Origin: Candidatus Gastranaerophilales bacterium
GTDB taxonomy: Bacteria; Cyanobacteriota; Vampirovibrionia; Gastranaerophilales; Gastranaerophilaceae
Length of the DNA: 64,000 nt
NCBI GenBank assembly: GCA_944324225.1
Contig: CALUVL010000003.1
Span: 114,506-178,505, forward strand
Direction: 5' to 3'
How positions within the stretch are numbered: position 1 is the first letter of the stretch; every line of letters starts with the position of its first letter. Below the pieces are notes generated by a model that was not told where the DNA came from, did not search any database, and saw nothing but the letters and a program-made list of their open reading frames with translations. Shown here one piece after another: positions 1 through 8,492 of this stretch. The position numbers and the translations under genes are program-made.

Positions 1-1201
1 AACCGTCTACAAAATACGGGTTAAGCATAGGTAAAGTTACCTGCAAGCCGGTTGTGAGATTGCAATAGTCTACTCCGCCGTGAAACATTGGTGAAATGTC
101 ATCGTGTGTAGCAAATGAACCAATAAGAGATTTTTCTTTTCCGACTTTATAAGACAAATCAAGCATATCTTTTACGTAATTCATAAATGTTGATGCGTTG
201 TGCCACTCATTGAAAATATGATATTGTCCATAAATAAGGTCAAATCCTGAACGAAATGCATCTTCAGGTCTGTCAAACGGCATATTGGCCTGAGGTGAAG
301 CGTCTTCATATGTATAAGTTTCTGCAAGCCATCCGAATTCCGGATCGCATTTGTGTGAATAAGATATTATCAAATCCCAAAATTCTACTGGTTTAGCACG
401 GCTTACATCAGCTCTGATGCCATCAACCCCTGCCTTTATACACATATCTATAAACTGTTTGTGATATTCAAGCAATTGAGGATTTAAAGTCCTTTTACAT
501 TCATCCTCCCAGGGCTGGAACATTCTGATATCATTCCATCCTTGCGGGGTTTTTGCAAGACCATCATGTTCTTTTGCCATAAGCTCAGGTTTGGCAAGGA
601 ATAATTCATAAGAAGCGCAGCTTGGCAAATCAAGCATCACATGTATGCCTCTTTTGTGACATTCATCCGTAAACTCTTTAAATTGCTCAACAGGTGTTCT
701 CGGATCATCAGGATCGAGAAGCATAGGGTCTATTTCAAGCAAATCTTTTGGCGCATAAACAGAACCTGCGGTTCCCATAGCTTTAATTTTCCCGGGTGTA
801 TTAATCGGAAGTACATGTAAAGTGTTGTATCCGTCTGCTTGTATTTCATCAAGTCTTTCTATTGCATTTTTAAAGGTTCCATGCTGTTCGTTGCCGTCAA
901 TAAATTCGTTGCCGTTGGTATCTTTAGCATTAAAGAGTCTGGGAATAATTGCAAGAATTTTAGCCTCATTATTATTAAATAATGTTTTTAAATTGTTGTG
1001 ATAATTAACAACTTCTGTTTTAGGTGTTTGTGTAACTTTCGGGGCATTAATTCTTGCCAGATTATCCAAATATGCAGAAATTAATCCTGGTTGTGCCGTT
1101 GAAGTCTGCGGTGTAGCTGCTGTTGTTTCGTTTTTGGTTGATTGAGCAGCAGGCACAATAGTATTAATTTTTTGTAATAAAAGATTTGTTGAGTTAAGCA
1201 T
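1..1201 (-). CDS. GH13-like alpha-amylase family protein (3' end outside window)
   Basis: The reading frame starts at ATG 1201-1199 and runs off the left edge, giving about 400 residues. An SD-like AAAAGGA lies about 9 nt upstream inside the preceding gene, whose TAA it overlaps by 8 bp, so the two are probably translationally coupled. A Thr/Gln/Asn-rich N-terminus of roughly 60 residues, with no signal peptide, precedes a TIM-barrel-type glycosidase region. The segment GVDGIRADVSRAKP supplies the GH13 nucleophile (Asp265), LAETYTYED the acid/base (about Glu294), and FATHDDIS resembles the conserved HD transition-state motif. GH13 enzymes act on alpha-glucans. Lack of a signal peptide points to the cytosol, although the neighbours are membrane proteins. 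Substrate cannot be told. The family call is fairly secure from the three regions; the exact subfamily is not. Confidence 0.8.
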   Translation of the reverse strand, partial: MLNSTNLLLQKINTIVPAAQSTKNETTAATPQTSTAQPGLISAYLDNLARINAPKVTQTPKTEVVNYHNNLKTLFNNNEAKILAIIPRLFNAKDTNGNEFIDGNEQHGTFKNAIERLDEIQADGYNTLHVLPINTPGKIKAMGTAGSVYAPKDLLEIDPMLLDPDDPRTPVEQFKEFTDECHKRGIHVMLDLPSCASYELFLAKPELMAKEHDGLAKTPQGWNDIRMFQPWEDECKRTLNPQLLEYHKQFIDMCIKAGVDGIRADVSRAKPVEFWDLIISYSHKCDPEFGWLAETYTYEDASPQANMPFDRPEDAFRSGFDLIYGQYHIFNEWHNASTFMNYVKDMLDLSYKVGKEKSLIGSFATHDDISPMFHGGVDYCNLTTGLQVTLPMLNPYFVDG

Positions 1202-3815
1202 GAGTTTTGTCCTTTTGAGTTGCGGTTATTTGCGGAGTTTGCATTCTTCCGAAGAAGAATTGTGCAAGAACTGTCGCTCCCAGAAGTGCAGCACCGGCTG
1301 TGGAGAACATTTTCAGCCACTTGTTGGTGTTAGAACTGCGTTTGCAGAAATTATACAATACTTCATCCGTTGCAGCTCCAATTTCAATGAATATTTTGTT
1401 GTCGCTTGCCAGGGAACTTGCGTCATCATTTATATTTCTATATGAATTTTCAAAGTAAGATTTGTTACCAACGTCATTAAGAACCATTGATCTATACTTT
1501 TTAAATTCCTCAAGTAATTTTTTATTACGTCCAAATGCAGACTCTGTTTCCGGATGCATTGTGTTTTCAAAGCTCAATCTCATAGATTCAATGAATAATC
1601 GAGGATCTTGAGGAGTGTCAACTTTACCGGCATTAGCAGGTCGGCATGCGTATTTATATATAAGTCTTCCATTTCTTATTTGAATATTGCTTAAATCTGT
1701 GGCATCAAAACTTGGGTCAATCCGCCTGTAAAATTTTGTAAGATAATCTGCTGTATGACCTGCAATACCTGTAATTTTGGAAAGTTCAACAATTTCTTCT
1801 TTCAATGCCCTAGGAAGTTTGTTGTGAAGTGCCGCATGGTATTTAGGATCTCCAATTGCAAGACGTCTATATAAATCAAGAGTATTTATTATGCGGAAGA
1901 ATGAACTTTTAACTTCGGCAATCCTGTTGTATGCAAGGTCTTTGTATAGCTGTTTTAGTGAGCCAAGAGGATTTCTGCTTTCAAAGTCTTCTCCGCCAAT
2001 ACCAATCATACTGTTTAAAGAGTTTTCCATAAACGATGGCTTGTACCCCGGAAGTGTCATGATTTTTTGCTGAAATGCTTTAAATGATTTGTCAATGAAA
2101 TTATCCAGTTTAGTCTTTCCAGCTTCAGAGTACATTATTTCTCTTGTATCTCCAGCTTTCATTAATTTTTCCTGTTTGGCAATCTGGTCAATCAGTTTTG
2201 TCATGAAGTTTTTATAGTTTTGTTTGTCCGAAGCGATATCATCAAATGAATCTCTCAAAAAGCTTGTAGCAAAAAGTCTGTCATTTTTGATTTGAGCTAT
2301 ATCTTTTGATTTAAGCCCTAAACCATGAACAAAGGTATCCAGAGTATCATTCCAATAGTTTGCCATAGTTGTTTCTTGTAAACAACCAAGCTGGCTCTGG
2401 ATAAATTTTTCGGTTGCTGTAATATTGGCTTTTAACAAATTAAATGCATCTGCAACAGTGTTAATCAGTTTTTGGTTATTATGATTTAGAACTGCAAAAG
2501 GTTCTTTTTTTAGCCCCTGCATAATTGGATTTTCTTCAGCATCTGCACCTATAAGAATTCGTTTAATATCATCAATTTCATAGTTTGATAATATTTTCAT
2601 ATTTGATTGGGGATTATTTATTGCAAGACTATTATATTTATCCAGTTTTTCATAGAGCTTTTTGGTGTATACAGTGAGGGCTTTTTCCAGTTTTTCCTCA
2701 TTGCAGGCAATTTTAAAGAATCCATTTTCATTATCAAAACTTTTAAGCAGTTCATTATATGACGGAATAATTTGTCCGATTGTTTCTTTTTCAAATCCGG
2801 CATCCAGTAATGCTTTCTCTGCGTTAGATGTTATTGCATTAAGTGTATTTTCATTAATCATGTAAAGATTAGTTTGAAGCAGTTTCCTTAAATCTTTATT
2901 TGCATTTTCTGTTACCTGTGGATCAAAGCCTGTTGTAATTGCTTTTGCAAGTTCTTCAACTAAATCATCTGTTATTACTTTATTCTGGTTTATAGATAAC
3001 AGGCTGCTGACTTTGGTTTTAATGCTGTTATCTTGCATTTCTTTAGCTAGGTCATCTATATTTTTGATATTTTGATTGTTTTTGTTATTGTTAATTTTAC
3101 CAAGCCATTTTGCGACCGGTTTTTCTAGCTGATTGCAGATTAGAGCACTCATAATCGGAGTAGCAAAACCTGCTGTCCACATCCATAATGTATTGTTTTG
3201 AACGGCAATCTTTTGCATTTTGCGTTTTGTGAACTCGTTTCGGTTTGGAATATCTTTGGGAATTCCCATCCAGTCGCCGATTTTTTCCAGTTTTTCGTTG
3301 CTATAGGCATCCCAGGCTAAGAACTGAGGATCCTGGAAAAATGGTTTTTTACGTCCAAAACTGTCAACATATTGCTGTTGAACATTAAATCCGTGAATCA
3401 GGTAAGCTGGCAGTTGAATTGCAAGTTTAGGCCATAGTGACATTGATGCCAGAAATGAACCCAAACCTATAAATTCCATTGCTTTAGTCATTGGACTTTG
3501 TCTTTTTGTATATAAATATGCAGCAATAGCAAGTCCGCCGATTTTCAGTCCAACATCATTAATTTTACCTAGTTGATGATCATCTGCATTTCCGTTAAAC
3601 CCATTTTTAACAGATTTAAGATCATATACAAAATCTTTTGCCATAATAGCTGGAGCATCAAAAATATTGCTTTTTACAAGATATCCGCTGCTTTTGTTCG
3701 GTTTTATAAATGTCTTGGTTTGAAGTTCATGATGAATGTCAAATTCCGGCGTTTTTCTTTCAGACGGCGGGGTTTTCAGGTTATGTACGAAGTTTTGAAT
3801 TAAATTTGTCTGCAT
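1194..3815 (-). CDS. Large orphan membrane-associated protein (873 aa)
   Basis: I do not recognise a characterised family. The N-terminal ~310 residues hold hydrophobic stretches (IGGLAIAAYLY near residue 90; LWMWTAGFATPIMSAL near 210) and a WD...GIP...KRKMQKIA region that matches, in order and character, part of the 340-aa product of the gene just upstream, so the two look like tandem paralogues. The middle ~500 residues are predicted largely alpha-helical and charged. A last hydrophobic helix (AGAALLGATVLAQFFFG) lies about 25 residues from the C-terminus. The gene starts 1 nt after the upstream stop and overlaps the downstream glycosidase gene, so three genes form one operon. There is no signal peptide; topology is unknown. 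It could be a scaffold or inner-membrane protein. Confidence 0.8.
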   Translation of the reverse strand: MQTNLIQNFVHNLKTPPSERKTPEFDIHHELQTKTFIKPNKSSGYLVKSNIFDAPAIMAKDFVYDLKSVKNGFNGNADDHQLGKINDVGLKIGGLAIAAYLYTKRQSPMTKAMEFIGLGSFLASMSLWPKLAIQLPAYLIHGFNVQQQYVDSFGRKKPFFQDPQFLAWDAYSNEKLEKIGDWMGIPKDIPNRNEFTKRKMQKIAVQNNTLWMWTAGFATPIMSALICNQLEKPVAKWLGKINNNKNNQNIKNIDDLAKEMQDNSIKTKVSSLLSINQNKVITDDLVEELAKAITTGFDPQVTENANKDLRKLLQTNLYMINENTLNAITSNAEKALLDAGFEKETIGQIIPSYNELLKSFDNENGFFKIACNEEKLEKALTVYTKKLYEKLDKYNSLAINNPQSNMKILSNYEIDDIKRILIGADAEENPIMQGLKKEPFAVLNHNNQKLINTVADAFNLLKANITATEKFIQSQLGCLQETTMANYWNDTLDTFVHGLGLKSKDIAQIKNDRLFATSFLRDSFDDIASDKQNYKNFMTKLIDQIAKQEKLMKAGDTREIMYSEAGKTKLDNFIDKSFKAFQQKIMTLPGYKPSFMENSLNSMIGIGGEDFESRNPLGSLKQLYKDLAYNRIAEVKSSFFRIINTLDLYRRLAIGDPKYHAALHNKLPRALKEEIVELSKITGIAGHTADYLTKFYRRIDPSFDATDLSNIQIRNGRLIYKYACRPANAGKVDTPQDPRLFIESMRLSFENTMHPETESAFGRNKKLLEEFKKYRSMVLNDVGNKSYFENSYRNINDDASSLASDNKIFIEIGAATDEVLYNFCKRSSNTNKWLKMFSTAGAALLGATVLAQFFFGRMQTPQITATQKDKTHA

Positions 3816-3816
3816 A

Positions 3817-4839
3817 TTAGTTCACCACGTACTTTCTTTCTTTTTCTATAATGTCAGCACTGTCAAGTTTTGATGGTTTATGTTCGCTTCTCATTACATT
3901 TAATACACCGAGAACTGTTGCCGCAAGCGGGGTAAAAATCATAAATTTGCCGGCATGTTTATATTTATTGCCCTCACCTTTGTAAAGTGCTTTTGCACTT
4001 TTGACAAGCGAGTCTCCAAATATTTTCATTGAATGTCCGAATTTTTTAGTATCCCAGAATTTTAAAGTTGCAACATTGAAATATGATTCCCATGGTTTTT
4101 GGAATGCGAGTGCAACCCCTGCTGCAGCCCAGAGATATGAGGTTATACTTTTGGCGGCACTTGTTTTTTCTACGATTTCTTTAATTCTTGGCTTAACTTC
4201 CTGATCAGAATCTTTTAAGTTTGTGCCCATACCAAGTCTTTTTGCTATTTTATCATAACGATAATTTCTTGGTTTTCCGCTCTTCGGATCCATAAGCAGC
4301 AAATCCCATCTTGAAAAATCAACACTTTCAAACACTTTATGATACTCAATGTTTGTTATATCAGTGTCATATATGTCATCAGGAAGTTCATAGTTAACTT
4401 TTGCATAAGGTCTTTCTGTATCAATACCTGTAATCCAGTGTACAGGTGCTGTAACAAGCGGTTTCGAGGCACTTTTTAGCAGAGCATATAATACAACTCC
4501 TAGTGCCATTTTATTGCCGAGGGCTTTTGCCGATGGCTGATCAAAAAGGTTGTAATGTTTGTTGGCTGCATTGAAAACAGCCATAAGTGTACCGCTTCCG
4601 ATTAAATAAGGTATTTGCCCCATTGTCAAAAATTCGTAAAAATTGGCATTGCGGCTGCCTTTAAATCCTTTTGCAGAATAAAGCGTTATTGCATTTGTAA
4701 ATTTGTCCATCCCGATTCGCATTCTGGTGGATAAATTGTTTGGCAATAGTGTATCGTGGGTATAGTCTTTTTCATTTTTGTTTTGCTTTTTAGCTGAAAA
4801 AAACGGTGTATGATTCTGGTTATTTACTGGTAAAATCAT
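3817..4839 (-). CDS. Orphan membrane protein (340 aa), paralogue of the downstream 873-aa protein
   Basis: The start chosen is ATG at 4839, preceded by GGAG five bases upstream; a TTG 15 bp earlier would place that SD inside the gene. Function unknown. The N-terminus (NHTPFFSAKK) is polar, followed by hydrophobic segments near residues 70-90 (MGQIPYLIGSGTLMAVF), 105-120, 230-250 (LWAAAGVALAF) and 300-315 (FTPLAATVLGVL). A central block with RWD, YDKIAKRLGMG and VKPRIKEI matches the order of residues in the N-terminal third of the next gene product. It is first in a three-gene minus-strand operon that ends in a GH13-like glycosidase. No known domain or catalytic motif is seen. Confidence 0.8.
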   Translation of the reverse strand: MILPVNNQNHTPFFSAKKQNKNEKDYTHDTLLPNNLSTRMRIGMDKFTNAITLYSAKGFKGSRNANFYEFLTMGQIPYLIGSGTLMAVFNAANKHYNLFDQPSAKALGNKMALGVVLYALLKSASKPLVTAPVHWITGIDTERPYAKVNYELPDDIYDTDITNIEYHKVFESVDFSRWDLLLMDPKSGKPRNYRYDKIAKRLGMGTNLKDSDQEVKPRIKEIVEKTSAAKSITSYLWAAAGVALAFQKPWESYFNVATLKFWDTKKFGHSMKIFGDSLVKSAKALYKGEGNKYKHAGKFMIFTPLAATVLGVLNVMRSEHKPSKLDSADIIEKERKYVVN

Positions 4840-4945
4840 TATTACTCCACACAAACTTCTTCAATATATTAATATCCGTGAAGAAATATTTTTGATAGTT
4901 TAATACACTTGTGTTTACATTTTTTTACATTAATTTATTGAATTT

Positions 4946-5791
4946 TTATGCAAAAAATTTAAAGAAAATAAATGTTCCGATTCCTGCTAAAATGCAATAC
5001 CAGCCAAATATTGCAAGTGAAAATTTTGAAATAAATTTCATAAAATATTTTATACACAAATATCCTACAAGTCCTGACACAATTGTTCCGCTGATTATTG
5101 CTGTCCAGTTGTAGGCAAGTGCTTCATGGATATCAATTTTTATCAAAGGATACACCATTGATGCACCGAGGATTATCGGAATACTCAGTAAAAATGAATA
5201 TCTTGCCGCTGTTGTACGGTCAAGTCCGCAGAAAAGACCGGTTGCGATTGTCCAGCCGGATCGTGAAAATCCAGGCAATGCTGCAAGCCCTTGAGCCAGA
5301 CCTATGAATATTGATGTTTTTAAATCAACTTTTTCTTTTTTGGCAATAAAATGTTTTGACATATATTCGCTTCCCAAAAGCACAAAACCTGTTATAAAAA
5401 GCAATATCCCGACAATTGCCGGTGCAAATACAAGTTTTTCGGCAACTTCATTAATCGGAAGAGCAAGGGCTATTGTTAATATCGTGCCCGCGATTATATA
5501 AAGTCCGAGTTTAGCCTCTTTATCAGACCAATCTTTTGTTTTTAGCGCATGCCACATTGCTTTTATTATGTTTGCAATGTCTTTTCTAAAAAATATTAAT
5601 ACGGCAATAAGAGTTCCGAGGTGAACCATGATATCAAAGAATACTTCTTCATTGGAATGCTGGACTATTTCTATCCCCTGAAAAACTTTATAAAAGTTTG
5701 AAGTAAACACAAGATGCGCAGAACTTGAAATTGGCAAAAATTCGCTCAAGCCCTGTACTATTCCCATCAATATTGCCTGTATTAAATTCAT
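4946..5791 (-). CDS. uppP: Undecaprenyl-diphosphatase
   Basis: Integral membrane enzyme that dephosphorylates undecaprenyl pyrophosphate, recycling the lipid carrier for peptidoglycan and O-antigen synthesis; members of this family also give bacitracin resistance. The 281-aa length and both family signatures are present: EFLPISSSAHL at residues 17-27, which contains the catalytic Glu, and LPGFSRSGWT around residues 170-180. About eight hydrophobic helices are visible. The SD GAGGAGG lies within the last codons of queD upstream (6-nt gap), which supports co-transcription with kdsD-kdsC-queD. Placement beside Kdo genes makes sense for an envelope operon. Confidence 0.96.
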   Translation of the reverse strand: MNLIQAILMGIVQGLSEFLPISSSAHLVFTSNFYKVFQGIEIVQHSNEEVFFDIMVHLGTLIAVLIFFRKDIANIIKAMWHALKTKDWSDKEAKLGLYIIAGTILTIALALPINEVAEKLVFAPAIVGILLFITGFVLLGSEYMSKHFIAKKEKVDLKTSIFIGLAQGLAALPGFSRSGWTIATGLFCGLDRTTAARYSFLLSIPIILGASMVYPLIKIDIHEALAYNWTAIISGTIVSGLVGYLCIKYFMKFISKFSLAIFGWYCILAGIGTFIFFKFFA

Positions 5792-5797
5792 TTTTAG

Positions 5798-6160
5798 TTA
5801 ATCCTCCTCAAAGTAGCTTGCGCATGATGTTTGAGTTTCCCAAACGGAAATTTTGCTCAATTGTACTATTTTTTCTTTCAGTTTTGTATATATAAAGGCT
5901 GCTATCATTTCAGAAGAAGGACTTTCTCCTTGAAATTCCGGCAGTTCGTTAATATCTTTGTGGTCAAGCAGGTCTAAAACAGTATTAAGCTCTTTTTTCA
6001 GAACTTTGTAGTCAATCAGAATATTGCTTTTGTCCAAAGTGTCGCCTTTAACGTAAGCTTCTACCATCCAGTTGTGTCCGTGCTGGTTTTCGCATTCGCC
6101 GTCATAATTCAACAGATGATGTGCGGCTGAAAAAAATGCCTGTGTTTTTATTTCGTACAT
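5798..6160 (-). CDS. queD: 6-carboxy-5,6,7,8-tetrahydropterin synthase / PTPS family (QueD)
   Basis: The start is ATG 6160, with AGGAAA about 10 nt upstream; a longer frame reaching 6214 would overlap kdsC and add a low-quality N-terminus. The 120-aa product has the PTPS zinc-binding histidines in FSAAHHL (N-terminal) and HGHNW, a Cys in GECENQHGH, and a later DHKDIN and SSEMIAA. QueD converts 7,8-dihydroneopterin triphosphate to 6-carboxytetrahydropterin in the preQ0/queuosine pathway. No other queuosine gene lies in the window. It sits between kdsC (17 nt) and uppP (6 nt), an unexpected position inside an envelope operon. A pterin role instead of queuosine cannot be excluded from sequence alone. 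Confidence 0.88.
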   Translation of the reverse strand: MYEIKTQAFFSAAHHLLNYDGECENQHGHNWMVEAYVKGDTLDKSNILIDYKVLKKELNTVLDLLDHKDINELPEFQGESPSSEMIAAFIYTKLKEKIVQLSKISVWETQTSCASYFEED

Positions 6161-6177
6161 AATTTTGTTTCCTTTTT

Positions 6178-6675
6178 TTAATTGTGATTTTGGTTTTTCA
6201 GTATAAATTCGCAAAATTCCCTAACAGCACCTCTTCCTCCGTTTTGAGAAGATATGAATCTTGAATTGTTTTTAACTTCTTTAACTGCATCATTAGGGCA
6301 GCCTGAAAGTCCGGCTTTTTCAAGAATACATATATCCGGAAGGTCATCACCCATATAGGCTGTTTGTTCCAGAGTCAGGTTGTATTTTGCAAGAATTTCA
6401 TTCAGTGTTTGAAGTTTATTCTTTGACCCCTGATGAATTTCTTTGAATTTTAAGTTTTCTGCACGATGCTGAACCGTGCCGTTGCTGCGGGCTGTGATAA
6501 TAGCAGTAATTATTCCTGCATTATTAAGCATTGTTATTCCATGACCGTCTTTTGCGTTGAAGGTTTTGTATTCAACGCCGTTTTCATCATAAGTGATGCT
6601 TCCGTCAGTCATAACACCATCCACATCAAAGGCGGCAAGTTTAATTTTTGAAGCTCTTATTTCTAAATCATTCAT
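6178..6675 (-). CDS. kdsC: 3-deoxy-D-manno-octulosonate 8-phosphate phosphatase
   Basis: HAD-superfamily phosphatase of 165 aa, the normal KdsC length without a cap domain. FDVDGVMTDG carries the nucleophile and acid Asp17/Asp19, TARSNGTVQHRAE the second motif, and MGDDLPD the Mg2+-binding motif III. KdsC hydrolyses Kdo-8-P to Kdo for LPS inner core. The gene follows kdsD by 2 nt, so both steps flanking Kdo-8-P synthase are encoded together; the synthase (kdsA) and kdsB are not in the window. The C-terminus GGRGAVREFCEFIL is typical of KdsC and separates it from generic HAD enzymes. Confidence 0.94.
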   Translation of the reverse strand: MNDLEIRASKIKLAAFDVDGVMTDGSITYDENGVEYKTFNAKDGHGITMLNNAGIITAIITARSNGTVQHRAENLKFKEIHQGSKNKLQTLNEILAKYNLTLEQTAYMGDDLPDICILEKAGLSGCPNDAVKEVKNNSRFISSQNGGRGAVREFCEFILKNQNHN

Positions 6676-6677
6676 AT

Positions 6678-7667
6678 CTAAGCAACTCCGGCTTTCAAAA
6701 GATCGTGGATGTGGATTACACCGATAGGTTTATGGCTTTCGTCAACTACGGCAAGAGCGGTGATTGAATATTTTTCCATCAAATTAAGCGCACTTGCCCC
6801 GTATGAATCGGCTGAAATACACTTCGGATTTTCTGTCATGACATTTTTGATAATAAGATTTGACGTGTCATGATATTTAAGAAGTGTTCTTCTGATGTCA
6901 CCGTCGGTGAGAACTCCGGTTAAAACTCCATTGTTATCTAATATCATGGCCATACCGAGTTTGTAATTTGTAATAAGTTCAATTACATCTGTGAATTTAT
7001 CGTTTTCGTGTGCAATCGGTAATTTTTCTTTTTCTGAAAGCATAAGATCAGAAACTTTGTACAAAAAGCCTTTTCCAAGAGCACCGGACGGGTGGAATAT
7101 AAGAAAATCTTCTTCTGAAAAACCTCTTTTTTTCAAAAGACATACCGCAAGAGCATCACCCATAGCAAGGGTTGCTGTTGTGCTTGCTGTAGGTGCTTTA
7201 TTAAGCGGGCATGCTTCACGTTCTACTGAAATATCAAGGGTTACATCGCTTGCATGAGAGAGTGTCGAATTCAGATTTCCAGTCATTCCGATCATAATTA
7301 CCCCGAAACGTTTAATTAATGGTAGAAGATTGAGCAATTCCTGTGTTTCACCGCTGTTTGAAATTGCGATTATTACATCATTTCTTGTAATGATTCCTGA
7401 ATCGCCATGGGTGCTTTCTGCTGGATGAAGAAAGTATGCCGGAGTTCCTGTAGAAGAAAGCGTTGCCGCTATTTTTCTGCCAATGAGCCCTGATTTGCCC
7501 ATACCTGTTACAATTACTCTTCCTTTACAGTTGTATAAATATTCTATTGCTTTATCAAATTCTTCGCCGATATTGTTTTTTAATCTCAATATTGAATTTG
7601 CTTCTATTGTCAAAACTTCTTTTGCAAGTTCATTAATATTAACTGCTTCTGCCATTGCAATACCCAT
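6678..7667 (-). CDS. kdsD: D-arabinose 5-phosphate isomerase (SIS + tandem CBS)
   Basis: The 329-aa product has an N-terminal SIS domain (VIVTGMGKSGLIGRKIA around residue 50, STHGDSG around 85, SNSGETQELL around 105) and two CBS domains from about residue 205 to the end, the classic KdsD/GutQ architecture. It isomerises ribulose-5-P to arabinose-5-P, the first Kdo step. The start at 7667 has AAAGG eight bases upstream. It leads the kdsC-queD-uppP operon and is divergent from the 93-aa gene at 7782, with a 114-bp AT-rich promoter region between. CBS domains may sense nucleotides or sugars, but no ligand can be inferred. Confidence 0.94.
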   Translation of the reverse strand: MGIAMAEAVNINELAKEVLTIEANSILRLKNNIGEEFDKAIEYLYNCKGRVIVTGMGKSGLIGRKIAATLSSTGTPAYFLHPAESTHGDSGIITRNDVIIAISNSGETQELLNLLPLIKRFGVIMIGMTGNLNSTLSHASDVTLDISVEREACPLNKAPTASTTATLAMGDALAVCLLKKRGFSEEDFLIFHPSGALGKGFLYKVSDLMLSEKEKLPIAHENDKFTDVIELITNYKLGMAMILDNNGVLTGVLTDGDIRRTLLKYHDTSNLIIKNVMTENPKCISADSYGASALNLMEKYSITALAVVDESHKPIGVIHIHDLLKAGVA

Positions 7668-7781
7668 ATCTCTAACCTTTCATTTAATTTTCCTTACTCG
7701 ATTATACAATAAATATCATACAAATGTATTAAATACATATAAAATTTTAAAATATATTTAAAAAAATCCGACTTAATAGTT

Positions 7782-8063
7782 ATGAGTCAGGTTGGTTGTA
7801 AAAATTTGGTTTATTTAAGATCGTCAAATCCAATAAAGGCGGTGCAAGAAGTTAGAAAAGTGATAACAAAATCAGACATTCAAAATTTAGAGTTGGATCT
7901 TTCTGGAATGAATTTGCTGGATGCTGTTAAAGTGCTGGCAATGACATCATCCTATCTTTACAAAAAACTTCCTGAAGAAAAATTAAGGTTTAGATTTATT
8001 TCGACTGATATAAAAAATATTATTTCCCAGTTGTCATTAAAAAATCTGGAGATGGTTGTGTAA
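7782..8063 (+). CDS. Small conserved-looking protein of unknown function (93 aa)
   Basis: Not recognised with confidence. The product lacks membrane segments; the order LELDLSGMNLLDAVKVLAMTS, then helix, then RFRFISTDIKNIISQLSLKNLEMV alternates strand and helix in a way reminiscent of a STAS-like or small alpha/beta fold, but this is only an impression. It is divergent from kdsD across 114 bp and is followed by a repeat-rich spacer, so it is monocistronic. The start lacks a clear SD; the sequence upstream is almost pure A/T. Codon use and frame length make it plausible as a real gene. Confidence 0.6.
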   Translation: MSQVGCKNLVYLRSSNPIKAVQEVRKVITKSDIQNLELDLSGMNLLDAVKVLAMTSSYLYKKLPEEKLRFRFISTDIKNIISQLSLKNLEMVV

Positions 8064-8089
8064 TTTATTGGGAATTTTTCCGTCATTAT

Positions 8090-8350
8090 AATCGGCGCGA
8101 AGAATCTAAAATTTCAGCCATTTTTTTTAGAGCTTTTGTTGGGCTGAAAGCCAAACAAACTCTACTAAGAGTAAAATGTCGGATTAGTAAATCCGACCTG
8201 CTGCTGAAAAAAGTTCAGCATGACAAAATGGCTTTTATTTTCAGAAGATCCTTCGGCTGGCGCCTCAGGATGACAGGTTTGATAATCAGCTGGATTGCTT
8301 CGCTTGCGCTCACAATGACGAATATTCCCACTCCCGCAGTGAGAGGTTAA
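8090..8350. repeat. Intergenic repeat cluster A (dyads shared with 16.2-16.9 kb and 54 kb)
   Basis: This non-coding spacer (8064-8492) holds several short dyads: TTGGGCTGAAAGCC at about 8139, GTCGGATT/AATCCGAC at 8178-8197 (loop of 4), and GCTGAA/TTCAGC at about 8202-8219. It also has CGGCTGGCGCCTCAG at about 8259, repeated with one change near 16568, and a GATTGCTTCGCTTGCG block at about 8293, whose reverse complement resembles the GCGAGCCGAAGGCGAAGCAATCC of about 16256. The string GACAAAATGGCTTTT at about 8222 recurs at 54 kb. These are dispersed intergenic repeats, not genes. Confidence 0.75.
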
Positions 8351-8492
8351 GAAAAGTCTGATTATTTTGTTTCGCTCAGAGTGGCATTTGTGTATCTAAA
8401 GAGATAATTACGTTTTTTATACTGTTTTGATTTTGAACATGTTTGTATTATGATGAGCCTGTTATATGTTACAATTAAGAGGGGAGGTATAA

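Noticed and set aside
8064..8492. CRISPR array
   Set aside because: Repeats are dyads of different sequence without regular spacing or unique spacers; no cas genes nearby.
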